Notes: a model not told the origin generated them from the sequence alone. A DNA stretch of 64,000 nucleotides from Ascaphus truei (GCA_036426205.1 CM071570.1:53217087-53281086), one strand, 5' to 3'; positions 34,945 to 46,198 are shown, counted from the first letter of the stretch. Translations and numbers: made by a program.

Positions 34945-35615
34945 ACTGTGAAAATAAAAGTTCAAATACACTAATAAACAGTGAATAGATAAATATAATC
35001 AGTGACAATAAAGGTGTAAGAAGGGAATTAAACCCAAAAAAGGAACCGTCTCCTTGGTCCCAAACACATGTAGAATCTCAAAGTTTTAAGGGAGCAGTTG
35101 CTGTAGTCCAATATGTGGGAGAAAAGAAAACAGGAAAAATCAATGGCGCAATATCGTCACATTAGGTATGTGGTCTTCGAATTCATCTGAAGTGTTTACT
35201 CACATGTAATTGGATTAAATAAACATATCCCACACTGTGGCAACTGAGTCAATCTGCAGACTGAAATCAATCTCGGGGGAATTCGGAGAAAAACGCAATA
35301 GTACAGATAGTATAAACAAATGTTATCTGGGCAAATTTCAAAAATGTGCACTCACATAGAAAAAACTTTTTAAAAGATTGCGGAGAAAATCTCGGTCGTC
35401 CGGAGGAAAATAGACACATCTCTTCCGTTCTCCCGGCAGACCAGGAACTCAAAACTTGACATGTTTCGATGATACACTCAACTCCATCAGTGGGTAGACA
35501 CTTCAGATGAATTCACAGACCACATACAGTACCTAGTGTGACGATATTGCGCCATTGGTTTCTCCGGTTTTCTTTTCTCCCACATATTGGACTACACCCA
35601 CTGCTGCCCCCCTAT
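34945..35615 (-). mobile_element. Foldback retroposon with ribozyme-like module
   Basis: Inverted arms 35090-35207 and 35493-35610 share AGTCCAATATGTGGGAGAAA, GGCGCAATATCGTCAC and GAATTCATCTGAAGTG. The ribozyme-like module sits just inside the right arm on the minus strand, followed by a unique body, the second arm, and a tail ending near 34945. This matches the layout of the foldback at 61150-62099. No target duplication was found, so the ends are approximate. Confidence 0.55.
35455..35493 (-). ncRNA. Hammerhead-ribozyme-like module, A9 changed
   Basis: On the minus strand: CTGATGG (35490-35484), A, imperfect stem GTTGA/TCATC (one mismatch), GAAA (35467-35464), palindrome ACATGT and C at the cleavage position (35458). 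Position A9 is G, so activity is unlikely, and helix I could not be drawn. Confidence 0.4.
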
Positions 35616-37760
35616 TCAGGTAACACGGTAGCCAAAGCTTTATCCTTTCTAAACTCACCGGTTTCTTCGCTCTTCACCCCTGCCTCATTGCCTGCTCCCC
35701 TTAAAAGAAGTACTTACTAGCAGAATGAACTCCCCCGCATCCCTTGCACACATGCCGGAAATGTCAGCTGAGGCCCCAATTACACAGTGCCTCATTGAAC
35801 TAACTGCCAGCATACTCCCTTACACCCTGAGACCGACTGCCTTGAGTGCTGTAGACCGCCCATCCCCCCTTGAAAGGAAGATGACATCTAAGATATCATG
35901 AAACAACCACAGGTCCATATCTTTTACATTCAACCGCCACTGCTTGTGCCATCCTCTGGTGAAAATCACTATCATACTTCCACCACACAGTCCTTCCATA
36001 CTGCGTACATGCCCCCAGATTGTTTCAACATATTTAAACAGTGCCAAAAACTTTTCAGGCTCTTTTTCCCCAATCATGCCTGCGAGAATGGAAGATGCCT
36101 GCAAACAGTCCACAAAGAATGTTGGAGCATGCCTTTCCTCCCTCTCCTCTTCCTCTCCCTCTCCTCAGCCTTCTCATCCTTCTCTCCCTTCCTATCTGCC
36201 TATGGGGGGTCTTTATAATCCGAGAGCAACAAATATCCCCGTATTCCCATTTCCACACCCTATCCGTTGCAGTCTAAGTTAAATGTACCCCCAGCGTGTG
36301 TGTGATACATTACTGTCTTGATAACTGCTATCAGCTACCTTCACTACGTCCTCCTTCGCCTTTTCTACCACCATGCTGCTACCAGCCTCCAGCAGAACTA
36401 CCATCTGTACTATGCTCATCCTTCCTATGGCCACCCCTACCACTTACATCCCCCAATGCCTCCACAGTCCCTATTTGTACCACACTGCCAGCTCCCCCTG
36501 CAATGCCCACCCCTGCAATCGCCACTACCACCGCCCATGCTTGTGTTATGTCTTGTCCCACCTCACCTCGGTCCCTGCTATATTTTCCCACAACAGACCC
36601 AGCCATCCCCCTTGAATGCAGGGGAATTGCATTGCCTCCACCAACCCAATTTTGACATAAAAACCCATTAAGCTCCCATGAAGGCCTCAATGCAGCCCAT
36701 GCTAGCAAAACTCCCCATTCCTTGCACTCCCGCTACCTGCACCTGTACATATCCCCCAACAACCCAACTCCAGACCTACCTGGGCCTGATCCCGCTGCAA
36801 GTCCAGCCCATATATCAGCTACTCCAGACTCCGCAGTACCTCTCTTGGCATGTGCTCTTTTTGACCTGCCTTGAATTTTTCTGGCAGTTACTTGATGCAG
36901 GCCCCTAGAAAATACTGCTTGCCTGATGCTAGTCCTCTCCTCACCTGAGCTTTCAACTGGGGATACTGGTCTAGGCCCACTTACCCTGCTCCTGAATGAC
37001 CCCCTGACCTGTCCCAACATCTCTCTATGCCCCCAATCTTATCTTCACTTCCTCCATAGCTGCCCCGGGCAAGTCTAGCCTCCTGGATGCCCCGTCGGCT
37101 GCCTGCTTTAAATTAGAAGACCTAGGGGACTTGCTGACAATTTTACGTCCTCCCCCCTTCTGCTGCTTGTCTGTACTCACCATCCTCAGGTCTTGCCTAT
37201 GTACCCGCCCCTCTCAAGCTCTGTCAGCAAAGACTTCACCTCACTTCCATATCTGCCACTATCTCTAGCCCCATTCACCACTCCCAGCCATGTTCTCCCT
37301 CCTGCTAAGAGCACCAATACTCTGCCCCACCACACTGCAGTCAGGGGCCTTCTCTGCTCCTCCAGATGCCACTCCATCTGTCTACCCTCGATGTCAACCA
37401 GGCCTCCCTCTGCCACTCCTCCTGCCATGGCTCTCCTCACTCTCAGGTCACCTCCACTGCTCCTCACACCACATCTCTGCCCTCTAGGCATGCCTCTGTG
37501 GCTGCCGCTCCTCATCCAAGGACACGTGCCATCAGCCAGGCTGCACCTCTTCTCAACACTTCTGCTCTGAGGCCCACAAGCCAGGAATTCTCCATGACCA
37601 CATCTTCTGCTGGAACTCCTGATCTCCTTATGCTGCTTCTCCACTGGGCCATTCTTCAGGATCTGTGCTGCTCTCAAGCCATTGATTCTTCTTCCAGGTC
37701 TAAATTTGAAGAGGTATGCAAATTCTCTCCCCAGCCTTAATATAACCTAGACATCCTCCT
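35616..37760. other. Strand-skewed region with long open frames, unassigned
   Basis: The plus strand is strongly pyrimidine-rich. Frames over 115 codons are open on the plus strand (36296-36655, 36318-36671, 37193-37570, 37366-37740) and on the minus strand (37186-37677, 163 codons; 36379-36708). A minus-strand ATG at 37183 opens MVSTDKQQKGGGRKIVSKSP, which looks like the basic start of an ORF1 or gag protein. I recognise no domain. Skewed composition alone could keep frames open. Confidence 0.3.
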
Positions 37761-37829
37761 AACTCCTCCCAACCTTTTCCCCATCTTCTAACATTAGGCT
37801 CCACCTGTCCCGACTAAGGAAGTAGTCAT

Positions 37830-38345
37830 GTTGCCCTTTGCCACGTCCTTGCTTTTTTGCTGCCTACTTGGCACAAATAATCTGTATAGTACATATGGCA
37901 TAGGAGTAGTATCCTTTATAAGTACACTAATTTCTACTAGCACTGTATATGTTTCTTACAAAAGATGTTGTCTCAGAATAATTTTTCAAGAAGTCCCAGA
38001 TAATAAGTGGACCAGTCTTCACTATCTGTATGCTGCTATTCCAAATTCTTTATCATTTTAGATCATAATGCAAAACGCACAACTTTAGGTAATTATATTC
38101 AGATGGTCTGTAGACAGCACCAGTTTATGAAGAGATTTCTATATACTCTTCCACAGCTCGCTTCAACTAACATACTGTAACTCGCAAATTCTTTCCTGCA
38201 GCAAAACTACAAACGATATGCTTTGTTTGGACAGCCTGTGAGCAATATTGTTAGCCGAAGTGAATCCACAGATTGATACCAAATCGGTTTCTATGCACTA
38301 TTGTACAGTATATATGTCTGGTGGATATACTTCTTATCACTCCGC
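37830..38345 (+). repeat. Dispersed repeat, copy 1 (partner 45665-45945)
   Basis: TTGCCTACTTGG-like, CAGATAAT, TATTCAGATGGTCTGTAGACAG-like, GTTAGCCGAAGTGAATC and TATGCACTATTG blocks align in order with the 45.7-45.9 kb copy. Relative to that copy, 38304-38310 carries five extra bases: TACAGTA where the other has TA. Confidence 0.65.
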
Positions 38346-38391
38346 TATAGAGACGCGATCTTAGCCACATACTGTATACAGTAACTCTACA

Positions 38392-38424
38392 AAACGTGTT
38401 TAGCTGTCGTAACTTCATCAGGGT
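38392..38424 (-). ncRNA. Hammerhead-ribozyme-like module, G12 changed
   Basis: On the minus strand CTGATGA (38421-38415) is intact and is followed by a weak stem AGTT/AGCT, but the GAAA is TAAA. It belongs to the same module family and looks inactive. Confidence 0.35.
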
Positions 38425-38445
38425 TACGTACAGTAATAGAAACAA

Positions 38446-38884
38446 GGCCAAACCTCAATATAAATACTTGAATGGTTAACTCTTAACTTACATGTTAAAT
38501 TAAATAAATTAGATTTAAGTAACCACAATCCTCAAACAAAAAAATACAAGTATATTCCCAAATTCTAATAAAAAAAAGAAGATTTATAAAGGATTTGTAA
38601 AATATATTTAAACATGTATTGTCGAATGAATCAATTATTGAAATAAGAAAATTATTGAATGAATAGATGAAACAATAGTTGAATAAGTTGAAAAGATACG
38701 ACTTGGCCATTGAACTTTTCAAACAAAAGAATTTAAATGAAAATCTTGATTCATACCATTAGAATTTTTTGTACCCATAGTATAAATCCCTTCCATTTCC
38801 ATTTATAGAACTAGACATTAAAAAAATTATGTTGGGTGAAATAAAGTGATAAAAAACCTCCACTGTACAGTAAATAAAAATACC
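38446..38884. other. Unassigned AT-rich spacer
   Basis: No gene recognised. A TACAGTA heptamer is near 38864. Confidence 0.4.
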
Positions 38885-39130
38885 ACTTGTGGTGCTTGCG
38901 TGTCTCAGACAGGTCTGCAACCCTGTCTTTCCCCATTATCTCTTAGCAAACAGTGCTTCCACTGCAGCAAGGGATTCTGGGTAATGACATGCAAATGAGC
39001 ACTCACAATGTGTCACTCTTTACTTTTATCCATTTTAACATGGACCTCGCTCTATAAGCTTATTTCAGGATATAACACAGCTTTTCAGCACGGCCTTGGT
39101 TAAAGACATGCATATAATAACTAGTGATAT
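38885..39130 (-). repeat. Dispersed repeat, copy 2 (partner 33395-33665)
   Basis: Reverse-complement relative of 33395-33665: GTGACACATTGTG, GCATGTCATTACCCAGAATC, TTGCTGCAGTGG, AGATAATGGGGAAAG and AGGGTTGCAGACCTGTCT on the minus strand. Confidence 0.7.
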
Positions 39131-39651
39131 AACCAGAAATAAAGCACTGAACCCCCATACATGACTGCCAAGGGTATCTTGATCAGTCTACATTTTTTTT
39201 GCATCATAACATAGAGAACTTGTGATTTGAATCAATTTATCAACCCATGCATTTTAATTAATAAACTAATCTTTGAATGAGGACCAGACGTTTAATAAAC
39301 TAAACAAACAGTGTTATGATTTTCAGAGCAGCGAGACAGGCACAACTGGATTTTGTAGCTATTTTTAAGCATTTAGTGATATTAATTAACTTTTAATTGT
39401 CTGATATTTTTTATTCCAGATCATGGTGAAAACTCTTGGCTTCTGCTGCTCATTATTCCTTTTGTATTGCTAATATTATCCATTGTTATTTCCCCATATG
39501 AGCACGTAGAGAAAGTTCTACATTCTGTATATCCCCTTGGTCAGCCATAAAGTGATTAAAACATTTTTTGTTGGTAAGAATCAAACAAATAATTCTTGTG
39601 TAATCAATTTTTTTAACAAATGAGTCACATGTTCATGTTGTATTTACAATA
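39131..39651. other. Unassigned AT-rich spacer
   Basis: Nothing recognised. Confidence 0.4.
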
Positions 39652-39828
39652 AGGGGCCTATGCTATAAGCCTCGATAAAAAATAAAAGGGGTTTGCTGCA
39701 CTCAACAATGAAAAAATACATACAGTTTACCGGTGCTGCTTGTTCAAGAAGTACCTGTCAGGTATATTCAAAGGCAATGCTCAGGAAAGGAAGGATCCAA
39801 CGCTCTACGGTTTTCTAAATAAAGCTTA

Positions 39829-40252
39829 CACTGGCGACACACTTTATTCGAGCTCGGCTAGTCCCACGAATTCGGGTATACCCGGGTGTATTGAGGTTTG
39901 TGACTGTTTTCTGCCCGAGTGCATTGAGGTATTTTCCAAGCAGGGATTGAAGCATTTTATTCCCGCTGGCTGCAATACTGCACAGTACAGTATACTGCAA
40001 TACTGCACAGTATATATATATATATATACTGCATTACAATTCATGAATTTATGCCATCTGGTAGACACGCGAAGCATTGCAGCCTATTAAATCCTAATCA
40101 TTATCATTTAACAGATCAGCCGCCCGTCAGCCAGGCATGAACCCAGGCTGGGAAGGCAAACGCAATGGGGCTTGTCAGAGGTGAGGAGCGGCGCATTCCA
40201 GGTATCTGCCAGGTACATACTGGGTATTTGCTCGAATAAAGTGTGTCGGTGC
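39829..40252. mobile_element. MITE nested in the foldback, with internal empty-site control
   Basis: CGACACACTTTATTCGAG (39836-39853) and its exact reverse complement (40233-40250) form terminal inverted repeats, ending CACTGG at the left and TGCAG at the right. The inverted partial copy at 40342-40360 lacks the insertion and reads AATAAATTAGCTTTATT, so the target and a TA (or TTA) duplication can be read directly. Confidence 0.75.
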
Positions 40253-40268
40253 AGTATTTATTGTGCCA

Positions 40269-40302
40269 CACAACATTTTGACCAATAGGTCTTTCTCAAG
40301 TG
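40269..40302 (-). ncRNA. Hammerhead-ribozyme-like module, left copy of a pair
   Basis: On the minus strand: helix I strand CAC, TTGAGAA (40299-40293), extra A, stem GACC/GGTC with TATT loop, then AAAA instead of GAAA and GTTGTG. It mirrors the copy at 40309-40341. The G12-to-A change should abolish activity. Confidence 0.5.
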
Positions 40303-40308
40303 CCTAGT

Positions 40309-40341
40309 CACTTGAGAAGACCTATTGGTCGAAACGTTGTG
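40309..40341 (+). ncRNA. Hammerhead-ribozyme-like module with U3-A8 core pair
   Basis: CAC (40309-40311, helix I), TTGAGAA (40312-40318), stem GACC/GGTC with TATT loop (40319-40330), GAAA (40331-40334), palindrome ACGT, T at the cleavage position (40338), then GTG (40339-40341) pairing with CAC. Both members of the core C3-G8 pair are changed, to U3 and A8, so pairing is kept. All three helices can be drawn. Confidence 0.6.
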
Positions 40342-41326
40342 TGGCACAATAAATTAGCTTTATTTAGAAAACCGTAGAGCGTTGGATCCTTCTTTTCCTG
40401 AGCTTAAGCCTCGATAAGCCACTCATCCGCAGGTTCTCACATTCGTGCCATTCTAGTAGCCTCAAGTAGGTTATCGTAGCTAGAATCTAGAATGGCGACT
40501 TCCTCTCAAAATCCTCCCGCCAGGAAAAGTTGGCGTGAAGGTGGTGAGAACCTGCCGATAAGGTGGCGAGAGAGGACTTAGAAAAAAATGCATTTTTCCT
40601 GCATCAGATTCATGCCGGTGACACTCCGGAGCTGATACCCATTAATATCAGCACCGGAGGCCCCCGGCATGAATCCCTTGCAATAAAAATGCATTTACAG
40701 GCAACTGCATTACCTTAGCGGCTAACCACTAAGGCAATGAAGGGTTTAACTACCACTCCCATGTTTATTGTGGGTAGTGGGGGTGGCTAAAGGTGGTATT
40801 TTGCCCATTGTGGGTGTTTAGGTCCTGCGGGAGTGTGTTGCAGGTGGAGTTAACTCCTTCATTACCTTAGCGCTAACATCCTGTTGTGGATTTACCATGG
40901 GGCTTTGGATTGACAGATGAAGAAAGAACATTAAATAAAAAAAGAAAATAATGACAGATGAAGATAGAAGACGGTGATAGAAGATAAAAGAAAGACAATT
41001 TTTTTTACCTGATGCTGGTCTTCAAGGTGGATGGCGTTAGATTGTGGGTGATGATGTCGCGGTAGGAGAGCTTGCAGATACAATGGTATTCGGAGGGTGA
41101 AGACTTCTAAAGGTAAGTAAAATATTGAATGTATGTAAATGTCTTTTTTCAGTTGTTTCATTGTATTTATTTATATTTATATTTGTGATTGCCCATTGAC
41201 TGATACTGTTTTAAACTATGCCCCTTTAGGGTACAGATAAATACAGTGACCGACAATGCATTTTTTGGCAAATGCTTGTTTTCTATTGATTGTTATTTTT
41301 TCGATTTCTGTTTATTATTTGGATTA

Positions 41327-42484
41327 TATACTGGACACCTAACAAGCTCCTATTGAACCCCCAAAATAACCACAACATATATATAAGCATATGAGTGTCA
41401 CAGAGGAGTGCTACTGAGCATGGCAATATATATTTAAAACCAGTGACAGAACATAAAACACAGACAAAGCTCAGTTATAGCACATCCAGTGAAACTCATA
41501 CACGGTACAGTGCCTAAATATATATGTATAAATATCTATTAAGTAAAATGGTCTTTTAGTTTGACATTTTTGGCCAAAATTGTTGTAAGCCCCTGAGCCA
41601 ATTTCACGGCAGACTTACTATAAATCATTCTTCCTGTTATTACACAGGTTATTAAGAATTTATATTAGCGTTAGGGACCCCTGAATTGTGGTCTGCCGTG
41701 AAGTTGGCTCAGGGCCTTACAACAATTTTGGCCAAAAATGTCAAACTAAAAGACCATTTTACTTAATTGATATTTATACATATATATTTAGGCACTGTAC
41801 CGTGTATGAGTTTCACTGGATGTGCTATAACTGAGCTTTGTCTGTGTTTTATGTTCTGTCTCTGGTTTTAAATATATATTGCCATGCTCAGTAGCACTCC
41901 TCTGTGACACTCATATGCTTATATATATATATGTTGTGGTTATTTTGGGGGTTCAATAGGAGCTTGTTAGGTGTCCAGTATATTTCACAATTGTGTTTCA
42001 GCTAGTCTTGGCTGACTGGAGGGTGGCAACCTCCTACTTAATTTAAGCTCACCCCCTCCCACATTTAAATGGTTAAGGGCTCACTCCATAGCATCTTCCA
42101 CACAGGGGAACTTGTTTGCTTGCAGGATGGTTGTGACAACTCTAATACAGAGTGCTTTTCCTGGTAATGTACAGGTTAATAAAGGCTTCAATCAGACTTA
42201 GAACTTTGCAACTAATATTGCCAGATTTACTATAAATCATTCTTCCTGTTATTACACAGGTTATTAAGAATTTATATTAGCGTTAGGGACCCCTGAATTG
42301 TGGTCTGCCGTGAAGTTGGCTCAGGGGCTTACAACAATTTTGGCCAAAAATGTCAAACTAAAAGACCATTTTACTTAATAGATATTTATACATATATATT
42401 TAGGCACTGTACCGTGTATGAGTTTCACTGGATATGCTATAACTGAGCTTTGTCTGTGTTTTATGTTCTGTCTCTGGTTTTAAA
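41327..42484 (+). mobile_element. Retroposon: 1.4 tandem monomers plus inverted arm, 14-bp TSD
   Basis: Flanked by TATTATTTGGATTA at 41313-41326 and 42485-42498. Reading right from about 41611 there is a monomer of about 611 bp, then a second monomer (from 42222) that ends after about 263 bp. Preceding them is an inverted copy of the first 370 bp (41327 to about 41605), whose outer edge starts exactly at the left target duplication. Copies are nearly identical, so the insertion is young. No protein is encoded and no ribozyme core was found in it. Confidence 0.75.
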
Positions 42485-44111
42485 TATTATTTGGATTAAA
42501 CTGTTTTGAATTAGGATGGCTTGTTTTTAGTACTTTTTAGGGTTGGTTAGCGTTTTAAATTAATTATTTGTTTTGTTGGCTACTGGTTTAAATTAATTCT
42601 TTGTTTTGTTGGCTACTGGTTTTATTTATTTGATTGGTTGGATAGATGTTTATTTATTTTGTATTCTTATGCTTTGTAATAAGATAGTTGTAATTATTTT
42701 GTTGTTTTAGTGATAGATTAATGAAATTGATGTGTAGTTGAGGCTTTTTAGTTCTTTTATTGTTGTGGTGTTTAGGTGCTTGTGTATTTCTTAGATTATT
42801 GTGTATTTTTGGCCTTAATTATTTTTATTAGGTTGAACATTGAGTGATATAGTGGCTTATCATGCCCATATTATATGGGTTTGATATACCACTGTGCCAA
42901 TCAATGGGTACAGGGTGGGTATAGTGGGGACGGGGCGGGTGGTTAGGCCTCCCGGGTGGATAGCGAAGGACAGGGGTTAACCCTTTAATTACTATAGTGG
43001 TTATTAACTGCTATGGTGATTAAGGGGCCATTAGTTTGTATTTTTTCTTGTATTCTTGCTGGCATTGGAGGACATGGACCTGGAGTAAGCTAACAATCAC
43101 ACCCTTCATGATGGCAGGGGTAAGTTGAACGTTTTATTATCTTTATTAATGCTGGCTGGCTAATGTTTGATTTTATAATGGGCAAATGCACTATTATCCA
43201 TATCTGGATAATATAAATTTTGCCCATTACTGTACTGTATTGATTTGGGGGGGGGGGTTATTGGGAGTAGAGAAGTTGGGTAGTAGGGTTGTTGTGTTTC
43301 TTTTTGTTTCTTGGGGGTAGAGGGATTTGGTGAATGGGGGTAGTAGCTGCAAGGATGGATGTTTAGGCCTTCCGGGGGTAGCAGGACTGGTTTATCCCTT
43401 CATTACCATAGCGGTTCCCACCGCTATGGTAGTGAAGGGGTTAACTCCTCCCGCAACCTTCCAGGCAGGCCTAAACATCCACCCTGGGACTACTACCCCC
43501 TTCATCCACCCCCTCTGCCCCAAGAAACAGGCAATTGCAGTTTAACCCCGCCATTGCCTTAGTGGCTGGGCACTAAGGTAATGAAGCTCTATTAATATAC
43601 ATTTTAATACTAGTATAGATGAACAGGTGGTCTCCGGAGCAGATCCACATTGATTTGAGGTCCGGGGACCCCCTGCTTCCTGAGATACAGGCCCCGTCAT
43701 GGGGTGCCGGTATCTCATATGCATTTAAATGTCTTGTGTCATGTGACCATGGGAATAAAATGCATAGGAGATACCAGCACCCCAAGGAAATCAATGAGTT
43801 TCTGCTCCGTAGACCCCCTGCTTATCGACACTAGTATTAAAATTTATATTAAAAACTTTTTATCGCTGGCGAGATATGCGCAGGGAGAGGCGGCTCTCTC
43901 TGTGCAGCTTTCTCTGCCGTCCAAAACAAATCACTTGGATAGGCCTTTTGAGAGAGGCACTCATCACGTCGCCGGCTACTCACCCATTTTGGGAATTTTG
44001 CTATCACAGGTAATTGAGGCTTTCTGAATACCGTGATAGCAACGCTAAAAAAACTGGCAGCGTAAACGGCCCAGCGATTTTTTTTTATTAAGGCTACTAG
44101 CATAGGCCCCT

Positions 44112-45409
44112 AAGTGTTTAATTAATAGTTCGAACAAATTCTGAAAAAGTATGGTTTGAGGTCTATAGAAAATAAACCGTGTACAACGACATGTTTTGCC
44201 CTAAGCATAAAATGGAACATCTGTTAGATGTTTAAAATAGCTTTTCTATTTTGGCTGTTTTCACATCAATAGGAAGCCATCTTATCCTCCTGGCTTTCTA
44301 ACATTAGAGGAGTAAACAGTCATTTCCTAGTTATATTTTTAAAAAGACTTGTGAACCTTGACATGTTTGTAACCTACAGTAGATGCTAAAAAAAACCCTG
44401 CTTACAGTTTATGTTTTTATCTAGGGCACAATATACCATCATGGTCAGAAGTTGGGTTTATATATTATGCTGTCCTTTATCTGGTTTAAGTTCATATATA
44501 TCACCTTCTGTAGATTTCAAGATTATGAGTAAGACTACATTGTATCATCTGAATCCACCTATATCTAAGCAAAATATTTTTTTATTATGATGTCTTAAAT
44601 AAAGACAACATATATACAGACGTGTCTAGTTCTAGCTACATGATTGATTAATGTCTGCAGTGTTTGCTCTATTACTGGCATTACTTACATTGTGTCCATA
44701 TTCGTTACAGTAAAGATCACAGATAGCATAATTACATGAAGGCCAGTTCTCCCGTTGTTCATTTAAGTGTTGTTCCTGGAAGCATGTGGTATAAAAACAT
44801 AATTAAATGAATTGCTGAATAACAGTTTCTATATTTCTGCAATGCCTGATGAAGAAGGCTGAGAGTTTGTAAAAGGCCTTTTATTGGACCAACAAATAGT
44901 TGATATCACACTCCCTACCCATTCTCCCAGATATTGCTATTTTACCACATGCCTGAATAACAAGAATGTCACTTGGTTTTGATTTGGCCCAAATATTAAC
45001 TTTTCATTTTACCTTTTGTTTTCTAATAAACCAAATGGTGTGCCATTGGAAAAATATAAAAGTACAATATAAATGAAATAAGATGTCTACACAAGTATGC
45101 ATAGGCATAATTACAAATAATATATCAATTTCAAGTATCCAGCATGCAATAAAAAAAAGGACAGGAGAGTTTGATACAAACATAAAAATTAAAAATGCAA
45201 AAAAAACCATATTATCCTGCTCAACGTTCACACAAACACTATGATAAATATACATATATAACTCAATAATATGCATTTTATTCCAAAATATGCTCCAGTG
45301 TAAGACACAAAAAAAGGTACAAACAATGCCTATAGTGGGCGTGCTAGTCGTCAAAATTATCACATTTAAACTATATAAAAAAGGAGGCAAAAAAATAAAT
45401 ATAAGGGAT
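44112..45409. other. Unassigned, with a diverged module at 44845-44890
   Basis: GCCTGATGAAGAAGGC (near 44849) followed by AAAAGGCCTTTTATTGGACC is a known type of vertebrate repeat edge and has a distant resemblance to the ribozyme-like module, but no GAAAC. No gene is seen. An open frame at 45004-45453 (-) is hydrophobic and AT-rich and not convincing. Confidence 0.35.
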
Positions 45410-46010
45410 TGTACTGGAAAAAGGGAAAAACTAAATTGATCTGTCAATATCATTATATAAAAGAAAACATAGCGAGAAGCATGCTTAATTATAAAAATTG
45501 CAACTTTAATAATTATACATATATTTAAAAATTCTTATGAGAATATATATCTTAAACATCATAAATACAAGACACAAAATGCAACATAAATATACAGTAT
45601 AGAAACACATTTTAAAACCATGAGATTAGGTAGATGCTTAATAAATATGCTGAGGTCTGTATTAAGTATTCTTGTTGCCTACTTGGTGCTATTAATCCAT
45701 ACTCTGAACCATTTTTACCAAAGTCTCAGATAATATATGATCAATCATCACTGGCTGTAGGCTGCTTTCCTTCCAACTCCTTTTTGTTTTAGAGCACAAG
45801 GCAATACTCATAACCTTCTTAATTCTATTCAGTCGGATTGTAGGCAGCCTTTCAGCAACACTGTTAGACAAAGTGAATCTGCCTTGGTGGTTTTGATGCA
45901 TTATTATAGATATGCCTGGGGGTTATATTTCTCATCAATCCACCAAATACTTCCTTAATGTTTCTGGGGGCCGAAACGTTTATACTACAGTACAATAAAT
46001 CTGTCATTAG
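45410..46010 (+). repeat. Dispersed repeat, copy 2 of two families
   Basis: 45410-45620 matches 31860-32035, and 45665-45945 matches 37830-38345. The two families are adjacent here, suggesting they are parts of one longer element. A right half-module (GGCCGAAACGTTTATAC) lies at about 45971-45987. Confidence 0.6.
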
Positions 46011-46198
46011 CAGTAAGTGCTTGTTTATATGGACTTTCTTTATATTGTCCAGAGAATGGTGCACTCACGGTACTTGAAAGTAATTACCGCAAACCATTTT
46101 AAAATAGCTCCTATAATAATTAGGGCTTATAATGGAATCATTTATGGACACCCTGTACTTATATCAGCAGGTGTGCCTATTGGCACTTGTATTTACAT

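Larger units (their letters stand above)
39679..40404 (-). mobile_element. Foldback retroposon with paired ribozyme-like modules and 13-bp TSD
   Basis: Flanked by TAAGCCTCGATAA at 39666-39678 and 40405-40417. The main copy reads on the minus strand and ends in CCTTTTATTTTTT. An inverted partial copy begins exactly at the right target duplication (AGCTCAGGAAAAGAAGG on the minus strand) and meets the main copy at a palindrome centred on 40303. Target duplications of this length fit reverse-transcription-coupled insertion rather than cut-and-paste. Confidence 0.75.
39652..44111. mobile_element. Large TIR-ended hairpin-rich element with nested insertions
   Basis: Left end AGGGGCCTATGCTATAAGCC (39652-39671) is the inverted partner of the right end, which reads AGGGGCCTATGCTAGTAGCC from 44111 leftward. 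Between them are the hairpin-type sequence (40540-41310 and 42500-43590) and two younger insertions (39679-40404 and 41327-42484), each with its own target duplication. Removing both leaves an element of about 2.5 kb without coding capacity. The target duplication of the outer element is unclear. Confidence 0.55.

Noticed and set aside
36296..37740. Plus-strand proline/serine/leucine-rich frames as genes
   Set aside because: Overlapping frames in several phases are all open because the strand is pyrimidine-rich; if coding exists the purine-rich minus strand is the better candidate.
28512..43238. Double heptamers at 28517 and 43228 as two adjacent excision scars
   Set aside because: The two sites are homologous positions of the same hairpin repeat family (TTTACTGTACTGTAT-like in both), so the sequence may be native to the family.
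45004..45453. 149-codon hydrophobic frame on the minus strand as a membrane protein gene
   Set aside because: AT-rich composition gives Phe/Ile/Leu-rich frames by chance, the region belongs partly to a dispersed repeat, and no homologous motif is seen.
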